64,000 nucleotides of DNA from Clostridiales bacterium (GCA_021205725.1 JAJPWY010000036.1:29537-93536); one strand, 5' to 3'; counted from the stretch's first letter, positions 1 to 8,696 are shown. Made by a program: numbers and translations. Notes: generated by a model not told the origin, from the letters alone.

Positions 1-1103
1 AGGGTGGTGGTGGTGCCGCCGATCTCGTCCCAGGAACCGTCATAGTACTTGCCGACAGCATACTCGGTAGCCTCGGCCAGGCCCTTCATGGCGGAGGTGA
101 TGACGGTATCGGACTCGCTGGACTGGTCGACATCAACGCCGATCACAGCGCCGTCGTTCTCAGCAGCGGCAGTGGCGATGGAGGAGAACATGGAGCCGCC
201 GCAGGCGAACACGACCTGAGTGCCGTTGGAGTACCAGCCGGAGATCATGGTCTGCAGGTCGGGGGAGGCGCTGTAGCTGGAGCCATAGAGCCAGGAGTAG
301 TTGATGTTGACGGTGATGCCCAGAGCGGCAGCGGCGTCATTGGCGCCCTGCACGTAGCCAAAGCCGTAACGGCAGCAGGCGGGGTTGGTGCCGCCACCGC
401 CGCCGGAGAAGCCCAGCTCGGTGTAGCCTTCCATGACGGCAGCATAGCCGGCGAAGTAGCCGCACTGCTCCTCCTGGAAGTTGATGCCAGCCACGTTGGT
501 CAGAGCGGTGTCGCCATCATACAGGGTGTAGCCGTCGATGAAGACGAACTGCACGTCGGGATAGGCGATAGCGGCCTGAGTCAGAGCGGCCTCCTGAAGG
601 TAACCGGCACAGACAACGACCTTGGCGCCGGCGTCGCAGGCAGCGGCCATGGCGTCATAGCGGTCATCATCGGTGGCCTCGCTCTCGTTGGCGGGCTGAT
701 AATACTTGTAGGACAGGCCGTTCTCATAGGCGTACAGCTTGACGCCGTTCCAGGTGCCCTCGTTGAAGGACTTGTCCTTCAGGGAGCCCACGTCAGTGAC
801 GAAAGCGATCTCATAAGTACCGTCGTCAGAGGTCATGTTGTCGTCGATGTCGTCGGCGGAGACAGTCTCGGTAGAGGTGGTATCCTCAGCCTCTGCGTCA
901 TCGGCCTCCTCAGTGGTGTCGGCATCGCTGGTCTCCTCAGTGGTGTCGGCGTCGCTGGACTCCTCGGTGTCGTCGGTGGTCTCCTCGGTGGTATCGCTGG
1001 AGGTGTCGGTGGTGGTGCTGTCGCTGCTGCTGCCGCAGGCGGCCAGAGCAAAGCACATCATCAGAGCCAGCAGGAGAGCGAGGAGCTTCTTCATCTGTTT
1101 CAT
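1..1103 (-). CDS. BMP-family nucleoside-type ABC substrate-binding lipoprotein (3' end cut by window edge)
   Basis: The first 367 codons are visible; the C-terminus lies beyond base 1. The protein starts with a lipoprotein signal (MKQMKKLL, then a hydrophobic core ending LAAC, lipidated Cys23). A long Ser/Thr/Asp/Glu linker follows (about residues 24-83), then a BMP domain with an early IAFVTDVGSLKDKSFN motif. This opening is typical of basic-membrane-protein/PnrA/TmpC proteins, which bind purine or other nucleosides for an ABC importer. The ATG at 1103 was chosen because an AGGAAAGGA ribosome site precedes it; the ATG at 1114 runs into a stop after four codons. The gene is divergent from psuK-psuG, which suggests a nucleoside such as pseudouridine as ligand; that is inference. 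Permease and ATPase genes are not visible. Confidence 0.93.
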   Translation of the reverse strand, partial: MKQMKKLLALLLALMMCFALAACGSSSDSTTTDTSSDTTEETTDDTEESSDADTTEETSDADTTEEADDAEAEDTTSTETVSADDIDDNMTSDDGTYEIAFVTDVGSLKDKSFNEGTWNGVKLYAYENGLSYKYYQPANESEATDDDRYDAMAAACDAGAKVVVCAGYLQEAALTQAAIAYPDVQFVFIDGYTLYDGDTALTNVAGINFQEEQCGYFAGYAAVMEGYTELGFSGGGGGTNPACCRYGFGYVQGANDAAAALGITVNINYSWLYGSSYSASPDLQTMISGWYSNGTQVVFACGGSMFSSIATAAAENDGAVIGVDVDQSSESDTVITSAMKGLAEATEYAVGKYYDGSWDEIGGTTTT

Positions 1104-1210
1104 CCGTGTGTCATCCTTTCCTGGTAATTTCCCGGTGCTGTCGCAATCCGGGGTCAAAACTGCTCAGAACCGCCTTTTCTCACAAGGGCACGAGAACTGA
1201 GTGTACTCAC

Positions 1211-1239
1211 ATTTTAACATTGCCTTTACAAAATAGCAA
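1211..1239 (-). promoter_or_regulatory. Sigma-70-type promoter for the BMP lipoprotein gene
   Basis: Read on the minus strand: -35 TTGCTA (1234-1239), 17-base spacer, -10 TAAAAT (1211-1216). It lies about 108 bases upstream of the start codon. Confidence 0.65.
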
Positions 1240-1242
1240 CCC

Positions 1243-1271
1243 CCAATTCGGCGAATTTTGAGCAGAATTGG
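1243..1271. promoter_or_regulatory. Inverted repeat upstream of the BMP promoter, possible operator
   Basis: CCAATTC (1243-1249) and GAATTGG (1265-1271) form a 7-base inverted repeat with a 15-base centre, ending 4 bases upstream of the BMP -35 box. The placement suits an activator or repressor site; no regulator is identified. Confidence 0.3.
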
Positions 1272-1375
1272 CGCCAATATCAGTTGTTTTCCCAAACTCC
1301 ATGCCGTTACGATTTGGGTCGGATACAGCGGCGCACCGGGCGGGGATACCATTTTCACAAATCCGGCAAAACCTG

Positions 1376-1404
1376 TTGACCGCTCTGTCAGAATGTTGTA
1401 TAAT
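1376..1404 (+). promoter_or_regulatory. Strong sigma-70-type promoter for psuK-psuG
   Basis: -35 TTGACC (1376-1381), 17-base spacer, -10 TATAAT (1399-1404): a near-consensus promoter. It lies 58 bases upstream of the psuK start codon and just before the palindrome at 1421-1438. Confidence 0.85.
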
Positions 1405-1420
1405 AAACAAAAATCAATCT

Positions 1421-1438
1421 AATAAGCAACTGCTTATT
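1421..1438. promoter_or_regulatory. Perfect palindrome in the psuK 5' leader, likely operator
   Basis: AATAAGCA-AC-TGCTTATT is a perfect 8-base inverted repeat about 10 bases downstream of the expected transcription start. A protein bound here would block transcription. The psuK product has its own N-terminal helix-turn-helix, so autoregulation is the simplest reading (inference). Confidence 0.55.
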
Positions 1439-1462
1439 TGCCAGATGAGAGGAGGGGCTTCC

Positions 1463-2542
1463 ATGACCCAGCGGGAACGGGAGATTCTGAACTGGATCGC
1501 AGAGAACCCCATGATCTCCCAGCAGGAGCTGGCCGACCGGGCGGGCATCACCCGCTCCTCGGTGGCCGTCCACATCTCCAACCTGACGAAAAAGGGATAC
1601 ATCGCCGGAAAGGGCTACGTCCTTCGCACTGCCTCCTATGTGGCGGTGGTGGGCGGGGTAAACATGGACATCGGCGGTCGGGCCTACGCCCCTCTGGTGG
1701 CCAGCGATTCCAACCCCGGCCGGGTGCGCATGTCCCTGGGGGGTGTGGGGCGGAACATCGCCCACAACCTGGCCCTGCTGGGGGTGGACGTGCGGCTGCT
1801 CACCGCCTTTGGAGACGACATCTACGCCCAGAAGATCGCCGCCTCCTGCGGGGAGCTGGGCATCGACATCTCCCAGGCCCTCCAGGTACCCGGAGGCGTC
1901 ACCTCCAACTACGTCTTTCTCTCCGGCCCGGACGGTGACATGGCTCTGGCCATCTCCGACATGGACATCTACGACCATGTGACCCCGGGCTATCTCCAGA
2001 GCCGCCGGGCCCTGCTGGACAACGCCCAGATCGTCATTCTGGACACCAACATCCCCGCCGAATCGGTGCGCTGGCTGTGTGAGAACGTGAAGGCCCCCAT
2101 CTTTGCCGACCCGGTGTCCACCGCCAAGGCGGTCAGGCTCCGGGACGTGCTGGGCAAGATACACACCCTCAAGCCCAACCGCTACGAGGCGGAGCTGCTC
2201 TCCGGGGTGTCCATCACCGACGATGAGAGCCTGGAGCGGGCGGCTCAGACCCTGCTGGACACCGGCCTCCGCCGGGTGTTCATCTCCCTGGGGAGCGATG
2301 GGGTCTACGCCGCCGACCACTGGGGGAGCCTCCGTCTCCCCTGCTATCCTGCCCGGCCGGTCAACGCCACCGGCGCAGGGGACGCCTTTATGGCGGCTCT
2401 GGCCTGGGCCTATCTGGAGGGCAACGACCTGGAGGGCTCCGCCTGCCGGGCACAGGCCGCCGCCGCCATCTCCATCGAGGGGGCGGAGACCATCAACCCC
2501 CGGCTCTCCGGCGAGGCCATCCTGGAGCGGATGGCGCAATAA
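1463..2542 (+). CDS. psuK: Pseudouridine/nucleoside kinase with N-terminal winged-helix domain (PfkB family)
   Basis: 359 aa. Residues 1-55 form a winged helix-turn-helix of the Lrp/HTH_24 type (QQELADRAGITRSSVAVHIS). Residues 60-355 are a PfkB/ribokinase fold with an early GGVNMDI glycine motif, GGVGRNIAHNL, and the catalytic anion-hole motif NATGAGD (about 301-307). Kinases of this group phosphorylate pseudouridine or other nucleosides with ATP. The neighbouring psuG cleaves pseudouridine 5'-phosphate, which favours that substrate. The ATG at 1463 was chosen because GAGGAGGGG lies 6 bases upstream; the frame stays open to the left but lacks a ribosome site. The HTH-kinase fusion resembles E. 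coli YeiI in architecture and may regulate its own operon. Confidence 0.88.
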   Translation: MTQREREILNWIAENPMISQQELADRAGITRSSVAVHISNLTKKGYIAGKGYVLRTASYVAVVGGVNMDIGGRAYAPLVASDSNPGRVRMSLGGVGRNIAHNLALLGVDVRLLTAFGDDIYAQKIAASCGELGIDISQALQVPGGVTSNYVFLSGPDGDMALAISDMDIYDHVTPGYLQSRRALLDNAQIVILDTNIPAESVRWLCENVKAPIFADPVSTAKAVRLRDVLGKIHTLKPNRYEAELLSGVSITDDESLERAAQTLLDTGLRRVFISLGSDGVYAADHWGSLRLPCYPARPVNATGAGDAFMAALAWAYLEGNDLEGSACRAQAAAAISIEGAETINPRLSGEAILERMAQ

Positions 2543-2623
2543 GCCCGTGTTCCTGCCGCTACGCGGCTTTTCATAAAAAAGTTCATTCTCAAACCATTAT
2601 CATATCACAGGAGGTATTGCATC

Positions 2624-3541
2624 ATGTCTCTCACCAAGTATCTGGACGTGGCCCCCGAGGTGGCCCAGGCCCTGAAGGACAACCGGCCCGTGGTGGCGCT
2701 GGAGTCCACCATCATCTCCCACGGCATGCCCTATCCGCAGAACGTGGAGACCGCCCTCAAGGTGGAGGAGATCATCCGCTCCTGCGGAGCCGTCCCCGCC
2801 ACCATCGCCATCATCGGCGGCCGCCTCAAGGCGGGCTGCACCCATGAGGAGATCGAGCACCTGGGCAAGAAGGGCCAGGAGGTCACCAAGGTCTCCCGCC
2901 GGGACCTGCCGGTCATCGTCGCCAGGGGAATGGACGGGGCCACCACCGTCACCACCACCATGATTATCGCCAACCTGGCGGGCATCTCCGTCTTTGCCAC
3001 CGGCGGCATCGGCGGCGTCCATCGTGGTGCGGAGACCACCATGGACATCTCCGCCGACCTGGAGGAGCTGGCCCAGACCCCGGTCATGGTCATCTGCGCC
3101 GGGGCCAAGTCCATCCTGGACCTGGGGCTGACCCTGGAGTATCTGGAGACCAAGGGCGTCCCCGTCATCGGCTACGGCACCAGTGAACTGCCCGCCTTCT
3201 ACACCCGCAAGAGCGGCTTCGGCGTGGACTATGAGCTGGACACCCCCGCCGAGGTGGCCGCCGCCTTCCGCGCCCAGCGGGAGATGGGGCTCAAGGGCGG
3301 CATGCTGGTGACCAACCCCATCCCGGAGGAGTACTCCATGGATGCGGACGTCATCAACAAGGCCATCGACGAGGCGGTGGCCGAGGCCAACGCCCTGGGC
3401 ATCCACGGCAAGCAGACCACTCCCTTCCTGCTCGCCAAGATCAAGGACCTGACCGGCGGCGACAGCCTGGACTCCAACATTCAGCTGGTGTTCAACAACG
3501 CCCGTCTGGCCTCCGCCGTGGCCACGGAGCTGTGCAAGTAA
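2624..3541 (+). CDS. psuG: Pseudouridine-5'-phosphate glycosidase
   Basis: 305 aa, full family length. PsuG reversibly splits pseudouridine 5'-phosphate into uracil and ribose 5-phosphate, breaking a C-C glycosidic bond in the cytoplasm. Family motifs are clear: ALESTIISHGMPYPQN near the N-terminus, a Gly-rich FATGGIGGVHRGAE segment, the metal-binding TMDISADL region, and AGAKSILDLG with the catalytic Lys at about 162. An AGGAGG site precedes the ATG. The gene follows psuK by 81 bases on the same strand, so both are probably one transcript ending at the hairpin at 3564-3600. Together they return pseudouridine from RNA turnover or diet to pyrimidine and pentose metabolism. Confidence 0.95.
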   Translation: MSLTKYLDVAPEVAQALKDNRPVVALESTIISHGMPYPQNVETALKVEEIIRSCGAVPATIAIIGGRLKAGCTHEEIEHLGKKGQEVTKVSRRDLPVIVARGMDGATTVTTTMIIANLAGISVFATGGIGGVHRGAETTMDISADLEELAQTPVMVICAGAKSILDLGLTLEYLETKGVPVIGYGTSELPAFYTRKSGFGVDYELDTPAEVAAAFRAQREMGLKGGMLVTNPIPEEYSMDADVINKAIDEAVAEANALGIHGKQTTPFLLAKIKDLTGGDSLDSNIQLVFNNARLASAVATELCK

Positions 3542-3563
3542 ATCACGCATCGCCTGTTTGCAG

Positions 3564-3600
3564 ACCGGGCCTCCCCTTCGGAGGTTCGGTTTGCTTTTTC
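3564..3600 (+). terminator. Intrinsic terminator of psuK-psuG
   Basis: An imperfect hairpin (ACCG...CCTCC, loop CCTTC, GGAGG...CGGT, 3564-3590) is followed by a T-rich run (TTTGCTTTTT). Its tail overlaps the -35 of the pepF promoter. Confidence 0.6.
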
Positions 3601-3619
3601 TGCGGGGATAGGTTACAAT
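3591..3619 (+). promoter_or_regulatory. Promoter for pepF
   Basis: -35 TTGCTT (3591-3596), 17-base spacer, -10 TACAAT (3614-3619), 37 bases before the pepF start codon. Confidence 0.6.
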
Positions 3620-3655
3620 AGGCGCAGGAAAAATACAGGAAAGGAAGTAACGCCA

Positions 3656-5461
3656 ATGAGCACCACCCTTCGCAAGGATGTCCCCGTCGCCGAGACCTGG
3701 GATCTGTCCCTGATCTACCCCACCGAGGAGGCCATGTACCAGGACACCCGGCGGCTCCGGGAACTGGCCGAGAGCATGGTACAGCAGTACCAGGGCAAGC
3801 TGACCTCCCCTGAGACGATCAACGCCTGCCTGGACGACTTCCGGGAGGCGGTTCGGCTGCTGACCCTGACCTCCAACTACTGCCACCTGGCGGTGGAGGT
3901 GGACTACACCGACACCCACAACCAGGAACGCAACGGGGAGCAGAACCGCCTGGCCGCCCAGGTGATGAGTCAGCTCAGCTTCGTGACCAGCGAGCTGTCC
4001 CAGGCGGACGAGTCCCTGCTGACGGAGGCCGCCGCCCAGTCCGAGGCCAACTGTCACTTTCTCCGGGACATCCTCCGGGAGAAGCCCCACCGCCTCCACC
4101 CGGAGACGGAGCGTGCCCTGGCCGCCCTGTCCCAGACGGTGAACGCTCCTTATCAGATCTACAACATGGCAAAGCTGGCGGATATGAAGTTCCCGCCCTT
4201 TACCGTGGATGGGAAGGAGTATCCCCTGGGCTACTCCCTGTTTGAGGACGACTACGAGTATGAGACGGATGCCGCCGTCCGGCGGGGGGCCTTCTCCGCC
4301 TTCTCTGCCAAGCTCCGGGAGTATGAGAACGTCACCGCCGCCGCCTACAACGCCCAGGTGCAGACGGAAAAGACCATGGCCGACCTCCGGGGCTACGATT
4401 CCGTATTCGACAGCCTCCTCTTTGGACAGAAGGTGGACCAGTCCCTCTATCACCGGCAGATCGATCTCATCATGGAGCGGCTGGCCCCCCATATGCGGCG
4501 GTATGCCCGGCTGCTGAAAAAGATCCATGGCCTGGACCGGATGACCTTTGCCGACCTGAAGATCGCCGTTGACCCGGAGTACGACCCCAAGGTCACCATC
4601 CAGGGCTCCCGGGAGTACATCGAAAAGGGTCTCTCCATCATGGGAGAGGACTATGTGGCCATGGTGCGGGAGGCCTACGACAAGCGGTGGATTGACTTTG
4701 CCCGGAATCAGGGTAAGTCCACCGGCGGCTTCTGCTCCAGCCCCTATGGGAAGAACTCCTATATCCTGCTGGCCTGGAACGAGCGGATGTCGGACGTGTT
4801 CACCCTGGCCCACGAGCTGGGCCACGCAGGGCACTTTAAGGCCTGCAACAGCGCCCAGTCCATTTTTGACACCGATGTCTCCACCTACTTTGTGGAGGCC
4901 CCCTCCACCATGAACGAGCTGCTCATGGCCCACTATCTGCTCAAGACCAGCGACGACCCCCGCTTCCGCCGCTGGGTGCTCTCCTGCATGATCCGCAACA
5001 CCTATTACCACAACTTTGTCACCCATCTGCTGGAGGCCGCCTATCAGCGGGAGGTCTACCGCATCGTGGATCGAGGCGGCAGCGTCAACGCCGACACCCT
5101 CAGCCGTATCATGAAGGAGACGCTGCAGACCTTCTGGGGCGACGCCGTGGACATCGACGACGATGCAGCCCTGACCTGGATGCGCCAGCCCCACTACTAT
5201 ATGGGCCTGTACTCCTACACCTACAGCGCCGGTCTGACGGTGGCAACACAGGTGTCCAAGCGCATCGAGACAGAGGGTCAGCCCGCCGTAGACGACTGGA
5301 AGCGGGTGCTAAAGGCAGGCAGCACCCTGGATCCGGTGGGCCTGGCAGCTCTGGCGGGGGTGGACATCACCACCGACGCTCCCCTGCTGGACACCATCGA
5401 CACCATCGGCGGCATCATCACCGAGATTGAGGAGCTGACCGCCCAGATCGAGGGCGTTTGA
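3656..5461 (+). CDS. pepF: Oligoendopeptidase F (M3B metallopeptidase)
   Basis: 601 aa, the normal length for PepF. This cytoplasmic zinc endopeptidase trims peptides of roughly 7-17 residues. The zinc motif HEXXH appears as HELGHAGHF, with His386, Glu387 and His390; a downstream Glu in the STMNEL region would be the third ligand. The N-terminal helical half and the C-terminal YTYSAGLTVA segment match the family. The ATG at 3656 has an AGGAAAGGAAG ribosome site. It has its own promoter, so it is probably monocistronic. No signal peptide is seen. Confidence 0.95.
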   Translation: MSTTLRKDVPVAETWDLSLIYPTEEAMYQDTRRLRELAESMVQQYQGKLTSPETINACLDDFREAVRLLTLTSNYCHLAVEVDYTDTHNQERNGEQNRLAAQVMSQLSFVTSELSQADESLLTEAAAQSEANCHFLRDILREKPHRLHPETERALAALSQTVNAPYQIYNMAKLADMKFPPFTVDGKEYPLGYSLFEDDYEYETDAAVRRGAFSAFSAKLREYENVTAAAYNAQVQTEKTMADLRGYDSVFDSLLFGQKVDQSLYHRQIDLIMERLAPHMRRYARLLKKIHGLDRMTFADLKIAVDPEYDPKVTIQGSREYIEKGLSIMGEDYVAMVREAYDKRWIDFARNQGKSTGGFCSSPYGKNSYILLAWNERMSDVFTLAHELGHAGHFKACNSAQSIFDTDVSTYFVEAPSTMNELLMAHYLLKTSDDPRFRRWVLSCMIRNTYYHNFVTHLLEAAYQREVYRIVDRGGSVNADTLSRIMKETLQTFWGDAVDIDDDAALTWMRQPHYYMGLYSYTYSAGLTVATQVSKRIETEGQPAVDDWKRVLKAGSTLDPVGLAALAGVDITTDAPLLDTIDTIGGIITEIEELTAQIEGV

Positions 5462-5506
5462 ACGACGGCAGGGCAGTGCCGGGCAATACACATAAGCAGA
5501 AAAAAT

Positions 5507-5542
5507 GAGCCGCCGCAGCGAGTTGCTTCGCTGCGGCGGCTC
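5507..5542 (-). terminator. Terminator of the two-adaptor efflux operon
   Basis: A perfect 15-base stem (5507-5521 with 5528-5542, sequence GAGCCGCCGCAGCGA) is followed on the minus strand by ATTTTTTC. It lies 20 bases past the stop of the last gene of the leftward operon. Confidence 0.85.
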
Positions 5543-5544
5543 CT

Positions 5545-5576
5545 GTTATCTTGTGCCGGTGTTATCTTGTGCTGGT
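5545..5576. repeat. Tandem 16-bp duplication at the end of the adaptor gene
   Basis: GTTATCTTGTGCCGGT (5545-5560) is repeated with one change at 5561-5576. It duplicates the last codons and the stop codon of the adaptor at 5562-8681, leaving a second copy just outside the gene. Confidence 0.8.
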
Positions 5577-8500
5577 AAAGCTGTAGATCAGGGTGTCTGC
5601 GTATTCGTAGTAGTAGGTGTCGCCTTGGCTCAGGCCAGAGGTAATCTCCACCAGGTCGCCGTCAGAGACGCCGGTCTCCACCTCCACCAAACCGCCCAGG
5701 GTCTCCTCCTTCTCGTCGTACTCGGTGTAGACGTAGGTCTTGCCGTCATCCTCCACCAGAGCGGCCGCCGGGACGGTGGTCTCCACGTCGCTGGAGGCCG
5801 TCTCGATCTTCACCGAGGCGTTCATCCCCGCCAGCATCTGCTCCGTCCGATCCATAGTCAGCTCCACCGTAAACTTGGTGTTGCCGCCCTCGTTGGTGCC
5901 GGTGGTGCCGATGGCGGTCACCGTCCCGGTAAAGGACTGTCCCGTCAGCGCATCCAGCGTGACCTCCGCCTCCATGCCTACGGCCAGGGAGAGGATGTCC
6001 AGCTCGTCCACGCTGATGGAGAGGCTCATGGTATCCTGGGGTGTGATGGTGAGCACGTCCTGCTCTGCGATGCTGTACTGGTCATAGGAGGCGGTCTCCT
6101 CTGTGGTCTCGGTTGCATCATCCATTCCGGACACGCCTCCGGTGATCCCAGAGATGACGCTGGAGCCGGAGCCGGTTCCGGAACCGCCACCCATACCGCT
6201 CGGCATGCCTGTGAAGCTGTCGTCGGTCTGGTCGTTGGTGCCGCCCTCCGGATTTTGCGTATTCTCATCCGCTGTGGCGGCGGCAGTGCGGAGGATTTCC
6301 ACCAGCTCATAATCGCCGTCTGCGCTGTACTCCGCCGTCAGCGCAAAGGCCAGGGTATCCCCGGACTGGAACACAGAGGCGGTAGAGCGGCTCCAGGCGG
6401 AGTCGGTATAGGTGAACACGTTCTTCGCCGTGGTGTCATACCGGTATACATAATATTCCCACTCGGCGTTTTCGTCGCTCTCCAATTTCGTCAATGCACC
6501 GGACAGGTCAGTATAGCTGCTCAGCGAGACCGGGCTGGTGTACACCTTGAGCACAGCGGAGGACTTTCCCACGCTGGACACGGTGGCGATATAGTACACA
6601 TAGGAGCTGCCTTTCTCAATGCTGTACGGCGTCGTCCTTGTATCCTCTGTTTCATCCGTGTCTGTGTCGGTGTCGGTGTCGCTGTCTGTATCTGTGTCCG
6701 TGTCTGTCTCCGTGTCCGTGTCCGTGTCTGTATCGGTATCTGTGTCTGTTTCCGTGTCCGTATCCGTGTCCGCATCGGTGTCTGTATCTGTGTCCGTGCC
6801 GGTATCGGTATCTGTTTCCGTATCTGTGTCCGTATCGGTATCTGCGTCGGTATCCGTATCAGCGTCCGTGTCTCCCACGTCCTCGTCTACCGTGGCGGTG
6901 AGGAACTGGAGCACCGCCCCCACAAGGGAGTTGTCGGCAGAGAGCTGGTCGGTGTCGCTCTCCTCCTCATCGGCGTCGTCGGCTTTGAGAATCTCCGCAT
7001 CGTCCGGAACGCCGGATATCACGCCGTCCGACTCTGCATAGATGCAGCCGTCCTCATAGAGCTGGAACAGGTCGGCCATCTGCTCGTCCAGCTCGTACCG
7101 CCGGGCCAGGAGGGTCTGATAGGTCTGGCTCTCCCCGGTGTCGGTCAGGGTAAACAGGGTGTCGCCAATCTCCACCTCGTCGTCCAAATCCACGTCCACG
7201 CTGTCCACGGTGCCGTAATAGCTCGTCACCTTCAGCTCGCTGTGGATGTACAGCGTCCCGGAGCCTACGTCGTTGCCGTCCTCGTCCGTGACCGTCACCG
7301 TGTCGCCGTAGACCGCCTCCTCGTCGGAGACGGTGACGGTGGCGGTGCCGTCGCCGATGCTGACCTGGGCCACCCGGCCCGTCTCGCTCTCTCCGTCGGA
7401 GAAGGTGACGGTGACGGAGTCACCCACGCTCAGACCGGAGCCGTCGGAGAGATCCACCGCCATGTAGCCGTCCAGGGACAGGAGCATCAGCGCTCCGTCC
7501 TCATAGATCACGTCGGCGACCTCGTCTCCCTCCTCGGCGTAAATCAGCTTCACCCGGGCGTCCACCGTGGCCTCGATGGTGTCCTCGGTGTCCTCCTCGG
7601 CGGCCTCCTCCAGATCCTCGTCCAGTTCGTCCAGGACGGACTGCAGCTCGATGATGGCCGCAGCCACAGAGGTGGTGTTCACCGTGGCGATGGCGTCACC
7701 CTGAGAGACGGTGTCCCCGTTCTCCACATAATAGGCCTCGATCTCCACCACGTCCGGGATGGAGACGGTCACGGTATCCTCCTCGGTCAGAGTGCCTGTG
7801 CCGGAGAGATAGGTGGTGATGGTGCCCTCCTCCGCTGTGCCGGAGAGGATCTCCGTCTCCACCGTGACGGAGGATGCGGTGCTGCTGCTCGTGGTGGGCA
7901 GCATGTAGATGACCAGCGCCAGGGCCAAAATCAGGCAGACGGGGGCGATCCAGTCCATGGGGCCACGCTCCCGGCGGATGGCGAAATCGTCCTCCTCCGG
8001 CTCCTCCACCGTCTCGCCTGCGGCCAGGGCCTCGGCGTCCAGCTTCCGATTGATGCGGATGCGCCGCACCAGCAGGAAAATGCACACCGCATCTCCCAGG
8101 ATACACACGATGAGAATGGGCAGCCAGTAGCTGCGGATGACGGTCAGGGGGGTCTGCGTGGTGGTCATGCCGGGCATCCCCGTCATATCCATCTCGGAGG
8201 CGTCAAAGCCGCCGGAGAACGCGCCGCTCTCCGTGTCCTCCGTGTCTGCTGTATCTGTCGTTCCGTCACCGGCAGCAGCGTCCTCCGAGCCCTCGAAGGC
8301 GGCAAAATCCTCCCCCGAAGCGTCCTCAGAGGCTTCTCCGTCTGCAAATCCGCCCATGCCGCCCTGGCCTCTGCCGAAGGACTCAGAGCTGTCGGCGGTC
8401 TCGCCGTCTGTCGTTCCGGTGCTGTCGCTGTCGGACGCTTCGGCGCTGTCGGCATCGGCGTCCATTGTCTCCATGCTGTCCATATCCGGCATGGTCATCT

Positions 8501-8681
8501 CCCCCATGGCTCCTGCGGTGAAGCCGGAGGTGTCCGGGGTCAGAGCATAGTTGGCCAAGTCAGCCACCATCACCAGGGTGAACAGGACGATGAGGACGAT
8601 GTAGAGCGTCCCCTTTTTCCGTTTCACCGGCTTTTTCGGTTCTGCGGGCTTGGTTTCCACCATTGTGGTTTCCTGATTCAT
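5562..8681 (-). CDS. Large HlyD/MacA-type membrane-fusion adaptor with three membrane segments and an Asp-Thr repeat
   Basis: 1039 aa. Three hydrophobic segments are visible near residues 24-46, 180-205 and 240-262; the loop between the first two is Ser/Thr/Asp/Glu-rich. The part after residue 265 resembles periplasmic-adaptor proteins: a beta-hairpin/lipoyl-like VENGDTVSQGDAIATV near 320-335, coiled-coil-forming Glu/Leu stretches, a DALTGQSFTGTVTAIG barrel motif near 900 and an ETGVSDGDLVEITSGLSQGD tail. Residues about 600-677 are a low-complexity Asp-Thr repeat. Typical MacA-like proteins are near 400-500 aa, so this one is strongly enlarged. The ATG has AAGGAGGT, which overlaps the stop of the permease upstream. 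It is the second adaptor of the operon. The role is inferred as coupling the MacB-type transporter to an extracellular substrate or envelope partner. Confidence 0.8.
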   Translation of the reverse strand: MNQETTMVETKPAEPKKPVKRKKGTLYIVLIVLFTLVMVADLANYALTPDTSGFTAGAMGEMTMPDMDSMETMDADADSAEASDSDSTGTTDGETADSSESFGRGQGGMGGFADGEASEDASGEDFAAFEGSEDAAAGDGTTDTADTEDTESGAFSGGFDASEMDMTGMPGMTTTQTPLTVIRSYWLPILIVCILGDAVCIFLLVRRIRINRKLDAEALAAGETVEEPEEDDFAIRRERGPMDWIAPVCLILALALVIYMLPTTSSSTASSVTVETEILSGTAEEGTITTYLSGTGTLTEEDTVTVSIPDVVEIEAYYVENGDTVSQGDAIATVNTTSVAAAIIELQSVLDELDEDLEEAAEEDTEDTIEATVDARVKLIYAEEGDEVADVIYEDGALMLLSLDGYMAVDLSDGSGLSVGDSVTVTFSDGESETGRVAQVSIGDGTATVTVSDEEAVYGDTVTVTDEDGNDVGSGTLYIHSELKVTSYYGTVDSVDVDLDDEVEIGDTLFTLTDTGESQTYQTLLARRYELDEQMADLFQLYEDGCIYAESDGVISGVPDDAEILKADDADEEESDTDQLSADNSLVGAVLQFLTATVDEDVGDTDADTDTDADTDTDTDTETDTDTGTDTDTDTDADTDTDTETDTDTDTDTDTDTETDTDTDTDSDTDTDTDTDETEDTRTTPYSIEKGSSYVYYIATVSSVGKSSAVLKVYTSPVSLSSYTDLSGALTKLESDENAEWEYYVYRYDTTAKNVFTYTDSAWSRSTASVFQSGDTLAFALTAEYSADGDYELVEILRTAAATADENTQNPEGGTNDQTDDSFTGMPSGMGGGSGTGSGSSVISGITGGVSGMDDATETTEETASYDQYSIAEQDVLTITPQDTMSLSISVDELDILSLAVGMEAEVTLDALTGQSFTGTVTAIGTTGTNEGGNTKFTVELTMDRTEQMLAGMNASVKIETASSDVETTVPAAALVEDDGKTYVYTEYDEKEETLGGLVEVETGVSDGDLVEITSGLSQGDTYYYEYADTLIYSFTSTR
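6650..6880. repeat. Degenerate 6/12-bp microsatellite coding for an Asp-Thr repeat
   Basis: About 230 bases of TCNGTR units (for example TCTGTGTCGGTG) encode alternating Asp-Thr with occasional Glu, Ser, Ala or Gly on the minus strand. Units are multiples of three, so slippage would change length without a frameshift. Confidence 0.9.
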
Positions 8682-8696
8682 TCTGTCCGCACCTCC

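Larger units (their letters stand above)
1104..1462. other. Divergent control region between the BMP gene and psuK
   Basis: This 359-base stretch holds no credible gene. It carries a leftward promoter for the BMP lipoprotein, a rightward promoter for psuK, an inverted repeat at 1243-1271 and a palindrome at 1421-1438. Each is listed separately. Confidence 0.75.

Noticed and set aside
6650..6880. Repeat array considered as CRISPR
   Set aside because: Units are 6-12 bases without spacers and lie in frame within a coding region.
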